Source: an uncultured Hungatella sp.
GTDB taxonomy: Bacteria > Bacillota > Clostridia > Lachnospirales > Lachnospiraceae
Assembly (NCBI GenBank): GCA_949879795.1
Contig: CATLBR010000016.1
Span: forward strand, 1-64,000
Direction of reading: 5' to 3'
DNA length: 64,000 nucleotides
Positions 33,559 to 42,248 of this stretch are shown piece after piece (position 1 is the stretch's first letter; every line of letters starts with the position of its first letter). The translations under genes were made by a program, and so were the position numbers. The notes beneath the pieces are model-generated. The model searched no databases and was not told the DNA's origin. It saw only the letters and a list, made by a program, of their open reading frames with translations.

Positions 33559-34740
33559 ATGCCCAGGGAGAAGAGACCAGGTCGCCCGGAGCAAAGGGGA
33601 TGTCCGCCCAGGGTGGCTCTTATCAGTTTTACGGCCCGGGGGAGCAGGCTGAACAGGTATCTGGCCCAGGCTCTTGAAAGGCAGGGGTATGTGTGCAGAA
33701 GTTACGAAAAGCGGGGAAGCGAGGAGGAAGATACAGGGGAATCCGGGACAGTGAGAGTGGAGGAGCCTTTAGCACGGTGGACGGGACATCGCTTTTCGGA
33801 CACGGAATACATTATTTTTATCGGCGCCGCAGGTATTGCCGTTCGGTCCATAGCCCCGTGGCTTGAGGATAAGTGGACGGACCCGGCAGTGGTCGTTATA
33901 GATGAGGCGGGAGACTATACGATTCCCATCCTCTCAGGACACACGGGGGGATCCAATGAGATGGCCAAAAGAGCGGCGGAGATTCTCGGCGCGGTGCCGG
34001 TGATTACCACGGCTACAGACATCAACCACAGGTTTGCGGTGGATCTGTTCGCTGTAAAAAACGGCCTTGTGATTACGGACCATGTTCTGGCGAAGGAGAT
34101 TTCGTCGGAGATTCTTCGGGGCGGCAGAGTGGGGGTTTTCAGTGACTATCCTGTGGAAGGAACATGGCCGGAGGAATTGACATATGGCCGAAGACAGGAA
34201 AAAAATTTTTGGATAACCAGGCGTGCAGTTCCTGCAAATCAGGAAAATTGTCCTCACGGGAAGGGGAATGTGCTGAGACTGGTTCCAAGAACCATCCATA
34301 TAGGGGTGGGATGCAGAAAAGGGATTCTGGGACAGGAGATTGAGCAGGCGGTTTTTAATGTTCTGAGGCAGTGCGGCTGCGTGCCGGAGGCAGTGGCCCG
34401 AATCGCCAGTATCGATCTGAAAAAGCAGGAGCAGGGACTTGTGTATCTGTCCCGGCGGCTGAAAGCTCCTTTTTGTACCTACGAGGCAGGGGTTCTGGCC
34501 GCCCTTGAGGGAGATTTTCAGGAATCAGGATTTGTGGCCTCGGTGGCCGGTGTGGGAAATGTTTGCGAGAGGGCGGCTTTTCAAAGTGTGTCGGACACGG
34601 AGAACGGGGGAGCGGTCATCTGCAGGAAACAGGTGATGAAAGGAGTGACCGTGGCCTTGGCAGAAGAAGCATGGAAAGGATATTTGACAGATGAGCGAAG
34701 GAGTATTGTATGTGGTGGGAATCGGCCCGGGCGAGTATGA
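33559..34740 (+). CDS. cbiG: Cobalt-precorrin-5A hydrolase
   Basis: 393 residues. CbiG opens the delta-lactone and releases acetaldehyde, the oxygen-free way of ring contraction, so this marks the anaerobic pathway. The N-terminal domain reads ALISFTARGSRLNRYLAQ, with FIGAAGIAVRSIAPWL and LSGHTGGSNEMAKR near 140; the C-terminal domain (about 260-380) has IGVGCRKG and TYEAGVLAAL. The likely start at 33559 follows GGAAGTGAG; the frame stays open upstream into cbiF. The last 50 bases overlap the next gene in another frame. Confidence 0.9.
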   Translation: MPREKRPGRPEQRGCPPRVALISFTARGSRLNRYLAQALERQGYVCRSYEKRGSEEEDTGESGTVRVEEPLARWTGHRFSDTEYIIFIGAAGIAVRSIAPWLEDKWTDPAVVVIDEAGDYTIPILSGHTGGSNEMAKRAAEILGAVPVITTATDINHRFAVDLFAVKNGLVITDHVLAKEISSEILRGGRVGVFSDYPVEGTWPEELTYGRRQEKNFWITRRAVPANQENCPHGKGNVLRLVPRTIHIGVGCRKGILGQEIEQAVFNVLRQCGCVPEAVARIASIDLKKQEQGLVYLSRRLKAPFCTYEAGVLAALEGDFQESGFVASVAGVGNVCERAAFQSVSDTENGGAVICRKQVMKGVTVALAEEAWKGYLTDERRSIVCGGNRPGRV

Positions 34741-35425
34741 GCAGATGACCATAAAGGCGGTGAACGTGCTGAGTCAGAGCCAGGTGATCGTGGGTTACAC
34801 CTTGTATGTGGATCTGGTGAGAGAACATTTTCCCGGCAAGGAGTACCTGTCCACCCCCATGACCAGGGAGGTAGAGCGGTGCAGGCTGGCCTTTGAGAGG
34901 GCGAGGGAGGGCCGCGTCGTGTCCATGGTGTGCAGCGGAGATCCCGGGATCTACGGGATGGCGGGACTGATTCTGGAGCTGGCTCCGGAATATCCTCAGG
35001 TGCAGGTGGAGATCGTCGCGGGAGTGACCGCCGCCAGCGCCGGAGCTGCCCTGCTGGGCGCCCCGGTGTGTCATGATTTTGCCGTTATCAGCCTCAGCGA
35101 CCGTCTGACGTCCAGGGAAGTCATCGGGAAGCGGTTGGAGTGTGCCGCCATGTCGGACATGGCTGTCTGCTTGTACAATCCTTCCAGCAGGCAGAGGAGC
35201 GGCTATCTCAGATGGGCTTGCGGGATCGTGGGAAAGTATCAGAAGCAGGAGATCGTCTGCGGCCTGGTGAGACATATCGGGAGACCGGGGCAGGCCATGG
35301 AGATCATGACCTTGAGGGAGATGGCGGAGACCGAGGCCGACATGTTCACCACGGTGTACATAGGTAATTCTCAGACGGTAGAGAGCGGGGGGAGGATGAT
35401 CACTCCCAGAGGATATCGAATATGA
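34691..35425 (+). CDS. cbiH: Cobalt-precorrin-3B (factor III) C17-methyltransferase
   Basis: 244 residues. LYVVGIGPGEYEQMTIKAVNVL at the start, SMVCSGDPGIYGMAGLILEL near 80 and YNPSSRQRSGYLRWA near 160 are typical of CbiH/CobJ, which methylates C17 with ring contraction. The ATG lies 50 bases inside cbiG, a long overlap, but the N-terminus is exactly where the family begins. It ends overlapping the start of cobK-cbiE by four bases. Confidence 0.92.
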   Translation: MSEGVLYVVGIGPGEYEQMTIKAVNVLSQSQVIVGYTLYVDLVREHFPGKEYLSTPMTREVERCRLAFERAREGRVVSMVCSGDPGIYGMAGLILELAPEYPQVQVEIVAGVTAASAGAALLGAPVCHDFAVISLSDRLTSREVIGKRLECAAMSDMAVCLYNPSSRQRSGYLRWACGIVGKYQKQEIVCGLVRHIGRPGQAMEIMTLREMAETEADMFTTVYIGNSQTVESGGRMITPRGYRI

Positions 35426-36831
35426 GTAAGGTGATTTTGTTCGGCGGAACGACGGAGGGGAGGAGACTTGCGGATTTCTGCAAAAGCCGCCACATCGATA
35501 CGACGGTCTGTGTTGTGTCTGGCTGGGGGGCCGGTCTTATGCAGGAGAGTCCGTGGCTGAAGATACACCAGGGTGCTATGGAAGAGGACGAGATGGAGGA
35601 ACTTTTCGGCAGGGAAAAGCCGGCCCTGGTGGTGGATGCCACTCACCCTTACGCCGTCCGGGTGACCGGGAACATCAAAAAGGCCTGCCGCCGCAGAAAC
35701 GTGCCCTGCATCAGAGTGGCAAGGGAGCGTTCGGGGACAGAGGAGAGCTTTGAGGGACAGACCGTATGGGTGCGGACTGCCAGAGAGGCGGCGGACTATC
35801 TGTCTGGAACACAGGGGACTGTACTGCTGACCACGGGAAGCAGGGAGCTGCCGGTTTTTGCGGGGATGGAAGGGTTTCAGGAGAGGAGCTGGGTCCGGGT
35901 TCTTCCCACGGAGGAAGCCATTGCCCTGTGCGGGAAACTGGGTGTGAAAACCGGCCGTATCATCGCCATGCAGGGTCCTTTTTCTTTCGATATGAATATG
36001 GCAGTTTTGAAGATGACCAGGGCAAAGTACCTGGTGACTAAAGAATCTGGGACGACAGGGGGCTTTTCGGAGAAGATCGAGGCGGCCCGGAAGTCGGGGG
36101 TCACGGTGGTGGTTATAGGAAGGCCTCAGGAGGAGGAGGGAATCAGCCTGAAAGAGGCTGTAGAGCGTCTGAGACCATTGGGAGAGAAGTGTGCAAGAAA
36201 AGTATTTCTGGTAGGCATCGGCATGGGAGGGGCAGGGCAGCTGACAGGCCAGGCACGTTCCTGTATCCAGGAGGCAGAGGGGATTGCAGGAGCCAGGCGG
36301 ATGCTGGACAGTGTATCTGAACTTTGCGCTGGAAAAGAACTGAAAGCAGCATACAGGCCGGATGAGATTCTGAGGTGGCTGGAAGATAATCCACAGATAG
36401 GCAGGACGGCAGTGCTGTACTCGGGAGACACGGGATTTTACAGCGGCGCCGCAGCTATGGAGGAGCTTTTGGAAAAGTACCCTTCAGAGTATGAGACGGT
36501 TGTGATTCCGGGAATCTCCACAGTGTCATATCTCTGTGCCAGGCTGAGAACTAAATGGGAGGATGTGTATCTGGGAAGCCTCCACGGCCGGGATACGGAG
36601 GCTGAGAAACTGGTGAGAGATCATGACAGAGTCTTTCTTCTTATGGGGCAGAGCGGATCTGTGAGGGAACTGTGCAGAAGGCTGATAACCAGCGGGCTGG
36701 GCGATATCCAGATGTCGGTGGGAATGTCTTTGTCCTACCCGGAGGAACGGCTGGTGACAGGGACAGCCGCGGAACTGGAAAAAGAGGACTTTCACGGACT
36801 CTGCGGGGTTCTTTTGGAGAAAAGGGCATGA
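35422..36831 (+). CDS. cobK-cbiE: Fused precorrin-6A reductase (CobK/CbiJ) and precorrin-6B C5-methyltransferase (CbiE)
   Basis: 469 residues in two parts. Residues 1 to about 250 are CobK/CbiJ: VILFGGTTEGRRLADFC, VDATHPYAVRVTGNI near 75 and ITTGSRELPVF-like LLTTGSRELPVF near 137, ending with the TKESGTTGGFSEKI block. From about 258 on CbiE begins: VFLVGIGMGGAGQLTGQA, then LYSGDTGFYSGAAAMEELL near 333 and IPGISTVSYLCARL near 360. The two enzymes act at adjoining steps (reduction of precorrin-6A, then C5 methylation with CbiT), so fusion makes sense. CbiE is more often fused to CbiT. The next gene is cbiT. Confidence 0.9.
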   Translation: MSKVILFGGTTEGRRLADFCKSRHIDTTVCVVSGWGAGLMQESPWLKIHQGAMEEDEMEELFGREKPALVVDATHPYAVRVTGNIKKACRRRNVPCIRVARERSGTEESFEGQTVWVRTAREAADYLSGTQGTVLLTTGSRELPVFAGMEGFQERSWVRVLPTEEAIALCGKLGVKTGRIIAMQGPFSFDMNMAVLKMTRAKYLVTKESGTTGGFSEKIEAARKSGVTVVVIGRPQEEEGISLKEAVERLRPLGEKCARKVFLVGIGMGGAGQLTGQARSCIQEAEGIAGARRMLDSVSELCAGKELKAAYRPDEILRWLEDNPQIGRTAVLYSGDTGFYSGAAAMEELLEKYPSEYETVVIPGISTVSYLCARLRTKWEDVYLGSLHGRDTEAEKLVRDHDRVFLLMGQSGSVRELCRRLITSGLGDIQMSVGMSLSYPEERLVTGTAAELEKEDFHGLCGVLLEKRA

Positions 36832-36847
36832 CATGGGAGGACAATCT

Positions 36848-37576
36848 ATGAGAGATGAGTGGTTTATGAGAGGGTCGGTGCCCATGACCAAGAGTGAGGT
36901 GCGGGCAGTTTCTATATCAAAACTGGAACTGAGCAGGGACAGCGTGCTCTACGACGTGGGAGCGGGGACAGGTTCTGTATCCGTGGAGGCGGCGCGGTAT
37001 ATGCCTGCAGGACAGGTCTATGCCGTTGAACGCAGTCAGGAGGCAGCAGACCTGATCAGGAAGAACAAAGAGAGATTTGATGCGGTCAATGTGACCATAG
37101 TTGAGGGGGAGGCTCCCGGCAGCCTGGCCGCTCTACCTACAGCCACCCACGCTTTTCTTGGGGGAACGGGGGGACATATGGAAGAGATTGTCACCGCTCT
37201 CTGGAAGAAGAATCCCGGCATGCGGATTGTGGCCAACATCATCACCCTGGAAAATCTGTCCAGACTTTTGGAGCTGGTGAAAAAAAGAGAGATCCCGGCG
37301 GAGGTGGTGTGCCTGCAGGTGTCCAGGGCCTGGAAAGCAGGCGGCAGTCATCTGATGAGAGGGGAGAATCCTGTATATGTGATTTCCATGGGAGGAGAGG
37401 TGAAGGATGGGATTGGAGAGGATACTGGAACAGGTCAACCCTGTATCAGAGGAAGCGCAGAAGAAGGCCAGAGAGCGGTGGAGCCATGTGGCAAAACCAC
37501 TGGGAAGTCTGGGACTTCTGGAGGAGGCGGTGGTGAAGATAGCAGGGATCCAGGGGCAGGAGAAAATCTGTATTGA
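36848..37576 (+). CDS. cbiT: Cobalt-precorrin-6B C15-methyltransferase (decarboxylating), with read-through tail
   Basis: 242 residues, where the family normally has about 185-200. The real domain runs from DEWFMRGSVPMTKSEVRAVS through the SAM motif YDVGAGTGSVSVEAA near 40 to VYVISMGGEV at about residue 184. After that the frame has no stop and crosses the start of cobT in another phase for 170 bases, giving a Gly-rich, low-complexity tail (TTGKSGTSGGGGGEDSR) that looks like shadow translation. The ATG at 36848 is correctly spaced from GGGAGGA; an in-frame ATG at 36833 is too early. Confidence 0.88.
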   Translation: MRDEWFMRGSVPMTKSEVRAVSISKLELSRDSVLYDVGAGTGSVSVEAARYMPAGQVYAVERSQEAADLIRKNKERFDAVNVTIVEGEAPGSLAALPTATHAFLGGTGGHMEEIVTALWKKNPGMRIVANIITLENLSRLLELVKKREIPAEVVCLQVSRAWKAGGSHLMRGENPVYVISMGGEVKDGIGEDTGTGQPCIRGSAEEGQRAVEPCGKTTGKSGTSGGGGGEDSRDPGAGENLY

Positions 37577-38474
37577 AAAAAAGGCTTTGGTGATCATGTG
37601 TGCCGACAACGGGATAGTGGAGGAGCAGGTGACTCAGACAGGCCAGGAGGTCACCGCCGTGGTGACGGAGAACTTTACCAGAGGTGAATCCTGCGCATGT
37701 ATCATGGCGGAACAGGCGGGAGTCCATGTGGTTCCTGTGGATATAGGGGTGGCTGGCAGGCTGGACAATTGCGGCGTGCGCTATCCTCTGGTGAGGCGGA
37801 AGGTCGCCTGCGGGACCAGAAATTTCCGGAGGGAGAAGGCTATGACCAGACAGGAGACGGAGAAAGCAATCCTGGAAGGGATCCGTCTGGCTGAGGAACT
37901 GAAGAGACAGGGGTATCATCTGCTGGCTGTGGGGGAGATGGGGATCGGAAATACCACCACTGCCAGCGCGGTGGCCTCGGTGTTTCTGGGGCTGGATCCC
38001 CGTGCCGTCACAGGCAGAGGGGCAGGATTGTCCGATGAGGGCCTGGAGAGAAAGATCCGTGTGATTCAGGATGGGATCGCCCTGCACAGGCCGGATCCTG
38101 CAGATGCCGTCGATGTGCTTTCCAAGGTGGGAGGGCTGGATCTGGCAGGTCTCGCGGGGATATTCCTGGGAGGCGCCATCTGCCGCATGCCGGTGGTGCT
38201 GGACGGGGTCATCACGGCGGCAGCGGCGCTGGCGGCATGTTCTCTGTGGGACCATGCTGCAGATTATATCATCGCCTCCCATGTATCCGCGGAGCCGGCG
38301 GGGCGTCTGATCCTGGAAAGGCTGGGGCTTAAGGCGGCCGTCCACGGCGGTCTTTGTCTGGGAGAAGGAACGGGGGCCATGGCATTTATGCCCATGCTTT
38401 CCATGGCGGCAGAGATCTATCTGCACATGAGTACTTTTGAGGATATTCGGATTGAAGAATATCGTCCGCTGTAA
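37407..38474 (+). CDS. cobT: Nicotinate-nucleotide--dimethylbenzimidazole phosphoribosyltransferase
   Basis: 355 residues. Activates the lower-ligand base (dimethylbenzimidazole or another base) to its riboside phosphate for cobamide assembly. RWSHVAKPLGSLGLLEEAV near 25, MCADNGIVEE near 64, GEMGIGNTTTASAV near 174 and the catalytic Glu in LCLGEGTGA near 320 are all present. AGGAG plus GTGAAGG precede the ATG, which lies inside the cbiT frame. Its place at the end of the corrin operon suggests that the cell completes cobamides; the exact lower ligand cannot be told. cobU, cobS and cbiC are not in the window. Confidence 0.94.
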   Translation: MGLERILEQVNPVSEEAQKKARERWSHVAKPLGSLGLLEEAVVKIAGIQGQEKICIEKKALVIMCADNGIVEEQVTQTGQEVTAVVTENFTRGESCACIMAEQAGVHVVPVDIGVAGRLDNCGVRYPLVRRKVACGTRNFRREKAMTRQETEKAILEGIRLAEELKRQGYHLLAVGEMGIGNTTTASAVASVFLGLDPRAVTGRGAGLSDEGLERKIRVIQDGIALHRPDPADAVDVLSKVGGLDLAGLAGIFLGGAICRMPVVLDGVITAAAALAACSLWDHAADYIIASHVSAEPAGRLILERLGLKAAVHGGLCLGEGTGAMAFMPMLSMAAEIYLHMSTFEDIRIEEYRPL

Positions 38475-38507
38475 ATAATGATTTTGAAAAATGGGAGGAA
38501 CCATAAG

Positions 38508-40187
38508 ATGAAAAAGAAAAATTTGGTTTTGTGGCTGGTCTTGGGAGCCCTCTGTCTGCAGGGATGCAGTTTTGGAACCGGGGGAGAAGACAAGACAAAG
38601 ACAGTGGAAGAGACCGACACCGAGGAGAAGGCAACCAGAAAAGAAAAGGATGAGGATGAGGACGAAGACGAGACAGAGGGAGAGGAAACCCAGGAGGAAA
38701 CAGAGGCTGCCGCTCCTGAAGAACCGTCCCTGCTCTCTGTGATGTCAGCCGTGGAATATGACAATGTGTGGGAGGACGGCCGCTCTTTCTACCGTTCCAA
38801 TTATTTAAAAGTATGGATGGACGACAGGGATGAGGCGGACCCGGACACGGGAGCCCTGGCATTTCCCCAACTGGCCCAGGCCCTGGCGGAGGTAAACGCT
38901 CAGACGGGGGAGAGCGAAGATAAGGCCAAGGCGGAGCTGGAAACCGCAGCCAGAGAGATGGCGGCTTACGGGACATATCAGGAGTTGACCTGGGAGGAGA
39001 AAACCTGGGTGATCAGGGCTGACAGCCAGGTGCTCAGCCTTTTGAAAGAGAACTGCGAATTTGCAGGCGGACCTCACCCCAACTATGAATTTACCGGTAT
39101 TACGATTGATTCAAAGAGCGGCAGGCAGATGAAGCTGGAGGACATCGTGGCGGACCCCCAGAGCATGGTGAAGCTGGTGGCAGACCGTCTGGCGGAAGAA
39201 TATCCGGATGTAATGTTTTATGATAACTTTAGGGAGATTATGGAGAAGGAACTGGAGGAAGGGTATCTGACATGGATTGTGGGATATGAGGGAATCACCT
39301 TCTATTTTGACCCCTATGAACTGGCCTCTTACGCCGAAGGAACGCAGATTATCACAATCCTCTATGAGGAGGAGCCGGATCAGTTTGACGAGGAAATCCG
39401 CCGGGTTCCCAGTATGTGGGCGTCTCAGCTGGCCCCGGGAATGGAATTTGATCTGGGGCATGACGGGATAGCCGACAGGGTGGAGGTCATCGGAATAAGA
39501 GACGCGTACGACAATGCCTACGAGGAGCTGCGGATTAGGGTGAACGGGCGGGAGGTCTCCATTGACACATGGATCTACAGCTATAATTCCTATGTGGTGG
39601 GCGGAGAAGACCTGGAGACGGAACTTCTGGTGACGGAGACCTCGTCGGACAATGATTATCGGGTGATAAATATCTGCCGTCTGGATCCGGAGAAAGCGGG
39701 ATTCGGTGAGTCGTGGCAGTTTTCCGGCACCGGCCTGGCCAGTTATTCCGAAGAACTGGAAGACGGAACATACAAATATGGGAACATGCTTCTCACGGAT
39801 CCGAAACACTTTTGTCTGGAGACCTGGTTCGGCCTGCTGAGCACTTATTATGGGAGCCAGTGGTGCGGAATTTCTGAAGAAGCAGGGGACGACGGATATC
39901 TGGTCATGGAACATCCGTGGTTTGATGTGGATCGGGGAGACTCCTATCTGACGCTTTTGGTTCCTCTGGAGATGGAGACCGGGGAGACCAGGGCCTCCCA
40001 GGTGTATCCTGCAGGGACAAAACTGTGGATCATCAGGATAGAGGGAGCAAACTGTGTGGTATTCCGCACGGAAGACGAAAACATATGCAGGGTCTATGTA
40101 GACTCATCACAATGGCCGGGCACAATAGAAGGCGTGGAGGGCATGACCATCGACGATATTTTTGACGGCATGATGTTTGCAGGATAA
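38508..40187 (+). CDS. Lipoprotein with DUF3298/DUF4163-type domain
   Basis: 559 residues. Lipoprotein signal peptide with lipobox ALCLQGC (Cys about 20), then a strongly acidic linker (runs of Asp-Glu and Lys, to about 75). Residues about 95-330 look like the DUF4163/DUF3298 module known from RsiV and PdaC: an N-terminal domain and the hallmark FAGGPHPNYEFTGITID near 190 followed by LEDIVAD and DPYELASYAEG. The remaining 230 residues are a beta-rich domain I do not recognise. It is probably fixed to the outer face of the membrane and may bind lysozyme-like ligands or cell-wall material (inference). GGAGG before the ATG. It stands alone. Confidence 0.8.
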   Translation: MKKKNLVLWLVLGALCLQGCSFGTGGEDKTKTVEETDTEEKATRKEKDEDEDEDETEGEETQEETEAAAPEEPSLLSVMSAVEYDNVWEDGRSFYRSNYLKVWMDDRDEADPDTGALAFPQLAQALAEVNAQTGESEDKAKAELETAAREMAAYGTYQELTWEEKTWVIRADSQVLSLLKENCEFAGGPHPNYEFTGITIDSKSGRQMKLEDIVADPQSMVKLVADRLAEEYPDVMFYDNFREIMEKELEEGYLTWIVGYEGITFYFDPYELASYAEGTQIITILYEEEPDQFDEEIRRVPSMWASQLAPGMEFDLGHDGIADRVEVIGIRDAYDNAYEELRIRVNGREVSIDTWIYSYNSYVVGGEDLETELLVTETSSDNDYRVINICRLDPEKAGFGESWQFSGTGLASYSEELEDGTYKYGNMLLTDPKHFCLETWFGLLSTYYGSQWCGISEEAGDDGYLVMEHPWFDVDRGDSYLTLLVPLEMETGETRASQVYPAGTKLWIIRIEGANCVVFRTEDENICRVYVDSSQWPGTIEGVEGMTIDDIFDGMMFAG

Positions 40188-40207
40188 GGAGAAGGGAGCA
40201 GAGAAAG

Positions 40208-40909
40208 ATGAAACCACTGATTTTACTCACTGCGGGTCTGGAAACAGTCAGAGGGATGGACCAGCGTCAGCTGTTTCAGAATTATGCCGATGCCGTCAGG
40301 CTGGCAGGAGGACAGCCTGTGCTGGCCCTGGGGGCAGACGAGGAGCTGGCTGACAGGGCGGACGGTTTGTTTTTGACGGGAGGAGTGGACATAGAACCGG
40401 AACGGTACGGATGCGAGAGGAGACCGTGGTGCGGCCAGGCGGACCTTTTGCGTGATCAGGAGGAATTGAAACTGTTTGAGTGGTTTACAGAGAGAAAAAA
40501 ACCTGTCCTGGGGGTCTGCCGCGGGATGCAGCTGATCAATACGGCCCTGGGAGGGACTCTGTGGCAGGATCAGAAAAAAGAGCAGGGGGTGGACGGTCAT
40601 GGGGACGGAGCCGTACATCCTGTATCCTTGTCCCCTGATTCCATGCTTTTCCGCCTGTTTGGAGGGGAGATCCTGGTGAACAGCTACCACCATCAGTCGG
40701 TGCGCGGCCTGGGGAGAGAACTGAAAGTGACAGCCATGTCAGGAGAGATCGTGGAGGGGTTCGAACATCAGTATCTTCCGGTGTGGGCAGTACAGTGGCA
40801 TCCGGAACGCATGACAGGGACCGTGAGGATAACCAGAGAGGGACCTGATATGAATACCTTGTTCCAATGGTTTGTCAGAACCAGTGCCGTCAGTGCTTCC
40901 GGTATTTAG
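40208..40909 (+). CDS. Gamma-glutamyl-gamma-aminobutyrate hydrolase family protein (peptidase C26)
   Basis: 233 residues of the class-I glutamine amidotransferase fold as in PuuD. GLFLTGGVDIEPERYG near 55-70, the nucleophile Cys in LGVCRGMQLINTALGG near 105, the YHHQSVRGLG block near 162, and the catalytic His in VWAVQWHPE near 200. It cleaves gamma-glutamyl amides; the substrate in clostridia is unknown, and no putrescine genes are adjacent. Close behind the lipoprotein (20-base gap, GGAGAAGGG). Confidence 0.9.
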   Translation: MKPLILLTAGLETVRGMDQRQLFQNYADAVRLAGGQPVLALGADEELADRADGLFLTGGVDIEPERYGCERRPWCGQADLLRDQEELKLFEWFTERKKPVLGVCRGMQLINTALGGTLWQDQKKEQGVDGHGDGAVHPVSLSPDSMLFRLFGGEILVNSYHHQSVRGLGRELKVTAMSGEIVEGFEHQYLPVWAVQWHPERMTGTVRITREGPDMNTLFQWFVRTSAVSASGI

Positions 40910-40953
40910 GTGAAAAGGACTGTCAGATATTCACGGATATTGGGGTATACTGA

Positions 40954-40988
40954 AAAACCCGGCTCGTACTGATGTGAGCCGGGTTTTT
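40954..40988. terminator. Bidirectional intrinsic terminator
   Basis: AAAACCCGGCTC (40954-40965), 10-base loop, GAGCCGGGTTTTT (40976-40988). A-run and T-run on both sides let it serve the C26 gene on + and possibly the LysR gene on -. Confidence 0.85.
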
Positions 40989-41006
40989 ACTCCTAAAATA
41001 GGGAGG

Positions 41007-41034
41007 GCCGGCAGACGGGGGGACATCTGCCGGC
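41007..41034. repeat. Stable hairpin between convergent genes
   Basis: GCCGGCAGA (41007-41015) pairs with TCTGCCGGC (41026-41034) around a 10-base G-rich loop. No T-run follows on either strand, so it is not a typical terminator. Confidence 0.55.
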
Positions 41035-41175
41035 TAGAGTATGAAAAAGTTTTGAAAAAGGTGTATCACCTGTTTACAAAGACAAGTATATAAGACAAAT
41101 GTGTCTAATATTTGATTAAATTGTGAAGAAATTGTGAACATTGAAAAAAATTTTTTTCGCTTGATCTGTATATGC

Positions 41176-42075
41176 TCAGACATTTTTCTTCCTGGAATAT
41201 TCTTTATAGATTCTGGTAATATCCTGCAGCGCGTTGCCGTGTTCAAAATCTTTGTGATAGATCATGTTTATCTCACGGGTCATGCTCAGATTCTCAATAG
41301 AGAGCCCTGCCATCTTTCCCTTGCGCATCTCGGAGGCAAATGTACTGCGGGGGAGGATGGACACGCCGAAGTTTCTGCGGACCAGATCCTTGATGGTAGC
41401 TACGTTGTCCACCTCCAGAGTCACGTTGAACTCATCTAGAGACACGTTGTTGCTCTCCAGGTGGGACATGAAGAGGTTGCGGGTGGCGGAGTCGGGCAGG
41501 CGCAGGATAAGCCGCTGCCGTTTAAGCTCGTCCAGTGTGACGATCTGCCTTTTGGCCAGAGGATTATCTTTTGATACCGCCAGGATCAGGGAGTCGGTGT
41601 CCAGCATGACAGAATTAAAATTGGGGTCATTGATGCGGCCCTCGATGATGGCAATATCCAACACATAAGTTTTCAATTTATAATAAAGATTATTTATGGT
41701 GTCAGAAATTATGGTTATGTGGCTTCCTGAAATCTGATTGGTGTAGTCGGCCAGAACCTCGGCGATGATGCTGCTCTCGGAAGAGTGGGTGATGCCCACG
41801 GACAGCCGGGTTACGTTGCGCTTGGCGTCCTCCAGGCTCTGGGCCAGATTCTGGTAGAGAGTCTGGATGCGGCGGGCGTACTTGACCACGATCTCTCCTT
41901 CTGTCGTAGTTTGAAGCCCTTTTTCTCCTCTGAGGAAGAGGGTCGCCCCCAGGTCATGTTCCAATTGTCTGATGTGCTGGCTCACCGCCGGCTGGGTGAG
42001 GGAGAGCTGTTCGGCGGCCCTTGTAAAATTGCGTGTCTCATACACTTTCAGTAAAGTTTCCATTCTCGCGTCCAT
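41176..42075 (-). CDS. LysR family transcriptional regulator
   Basis: 299 residues from the ATG at 42075. Winged HTH at the N-terminus (LLKVYETRNFTRAAEQLSLTQPAVSQHIRQLE), then the type-2 periplasmic-binding-like sensor domain from about 90. The frame stays open for 32 codons upstream, but GAAGG is placed for 42075 and the family begins there. It is divergent from a cation:proton antiporter gene with about 170 bases in between that hold an inverted repeat (42132-42145), so it likely controls the antiporter and itself. The effector is unknown. Confidence 0.92.
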   Translation of the reverse strand: MDARMETLLKVYETRNFTRAAEQLSLTQPAVSQHIRQLEHDLGATLFLRGEKGLQTTTEGEIVVKYARRIQTLYQNLAQSLEDAKRNVTRLSVGITHSSESSIIAEVLADYTNQISGSHITIISDTINNLYYKLKTYVLDIAIIEGRINDPNFNSVMLDTDSLILAVSKDNPLAKRQIVTLDELKRQRLILRLPDSATRNLFMSHLESNNVSLDEFNVTLEVDNVATIKDLVRRNFGVSILPRSTFASEMRKGKMAGLSIENLSMTREINMIYHKDFEHGNALQDITRIYKEYSRKKNV

Positions 42076-42131
42076 GATAGTCCTTCCCACAGGTGTGCGG
42101 GGGTAGGGAGCCCCCCTGACCCGGATGTCAT

Positions 42132-42145
42132 AATAAATCGTTATT
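42132..42145. promoter_or_regulatory. Inverted repeat between lysR and the antiporter, candidate LysR box
   Basis: AATAA-ATCG-TTATT is a perfect dyad in the divergent intergenic region, with the form of a T-N11-A LysR-type site. Confidence 0.4.
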
Positions 42146-42165
42146 GTTATAGTACAAAATATAAT

Positions 42166-42193
42166 TTGCATTTATTACATAAGTCACTATAAT
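42166..42193 (+). promoter_or_regulatory. Promoter for the antiporter gene
   Basis: TTGCAT (42166-42171), 16 bases, TATAAT (42188-42193). The weak -35 fits a gene needing an activator such as the divergent LysR protein. Confidence 0.5.
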
Positions 42194-42248
42194 AATACCA
42201 TAAATTCAACAAAGTTGTTGAAAAAAATTTTCTTTGGGGGATAAAGAA

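Noticed and set aside
38600-38720. The Asp/Glu-rich repeat in the lipoprotein as a coding microsatellite or frameshift hotspot
   Set aside because: The codons vary (gat, gac, gag, gaa), so it is a linker under composition selection and not a slippery repeat.
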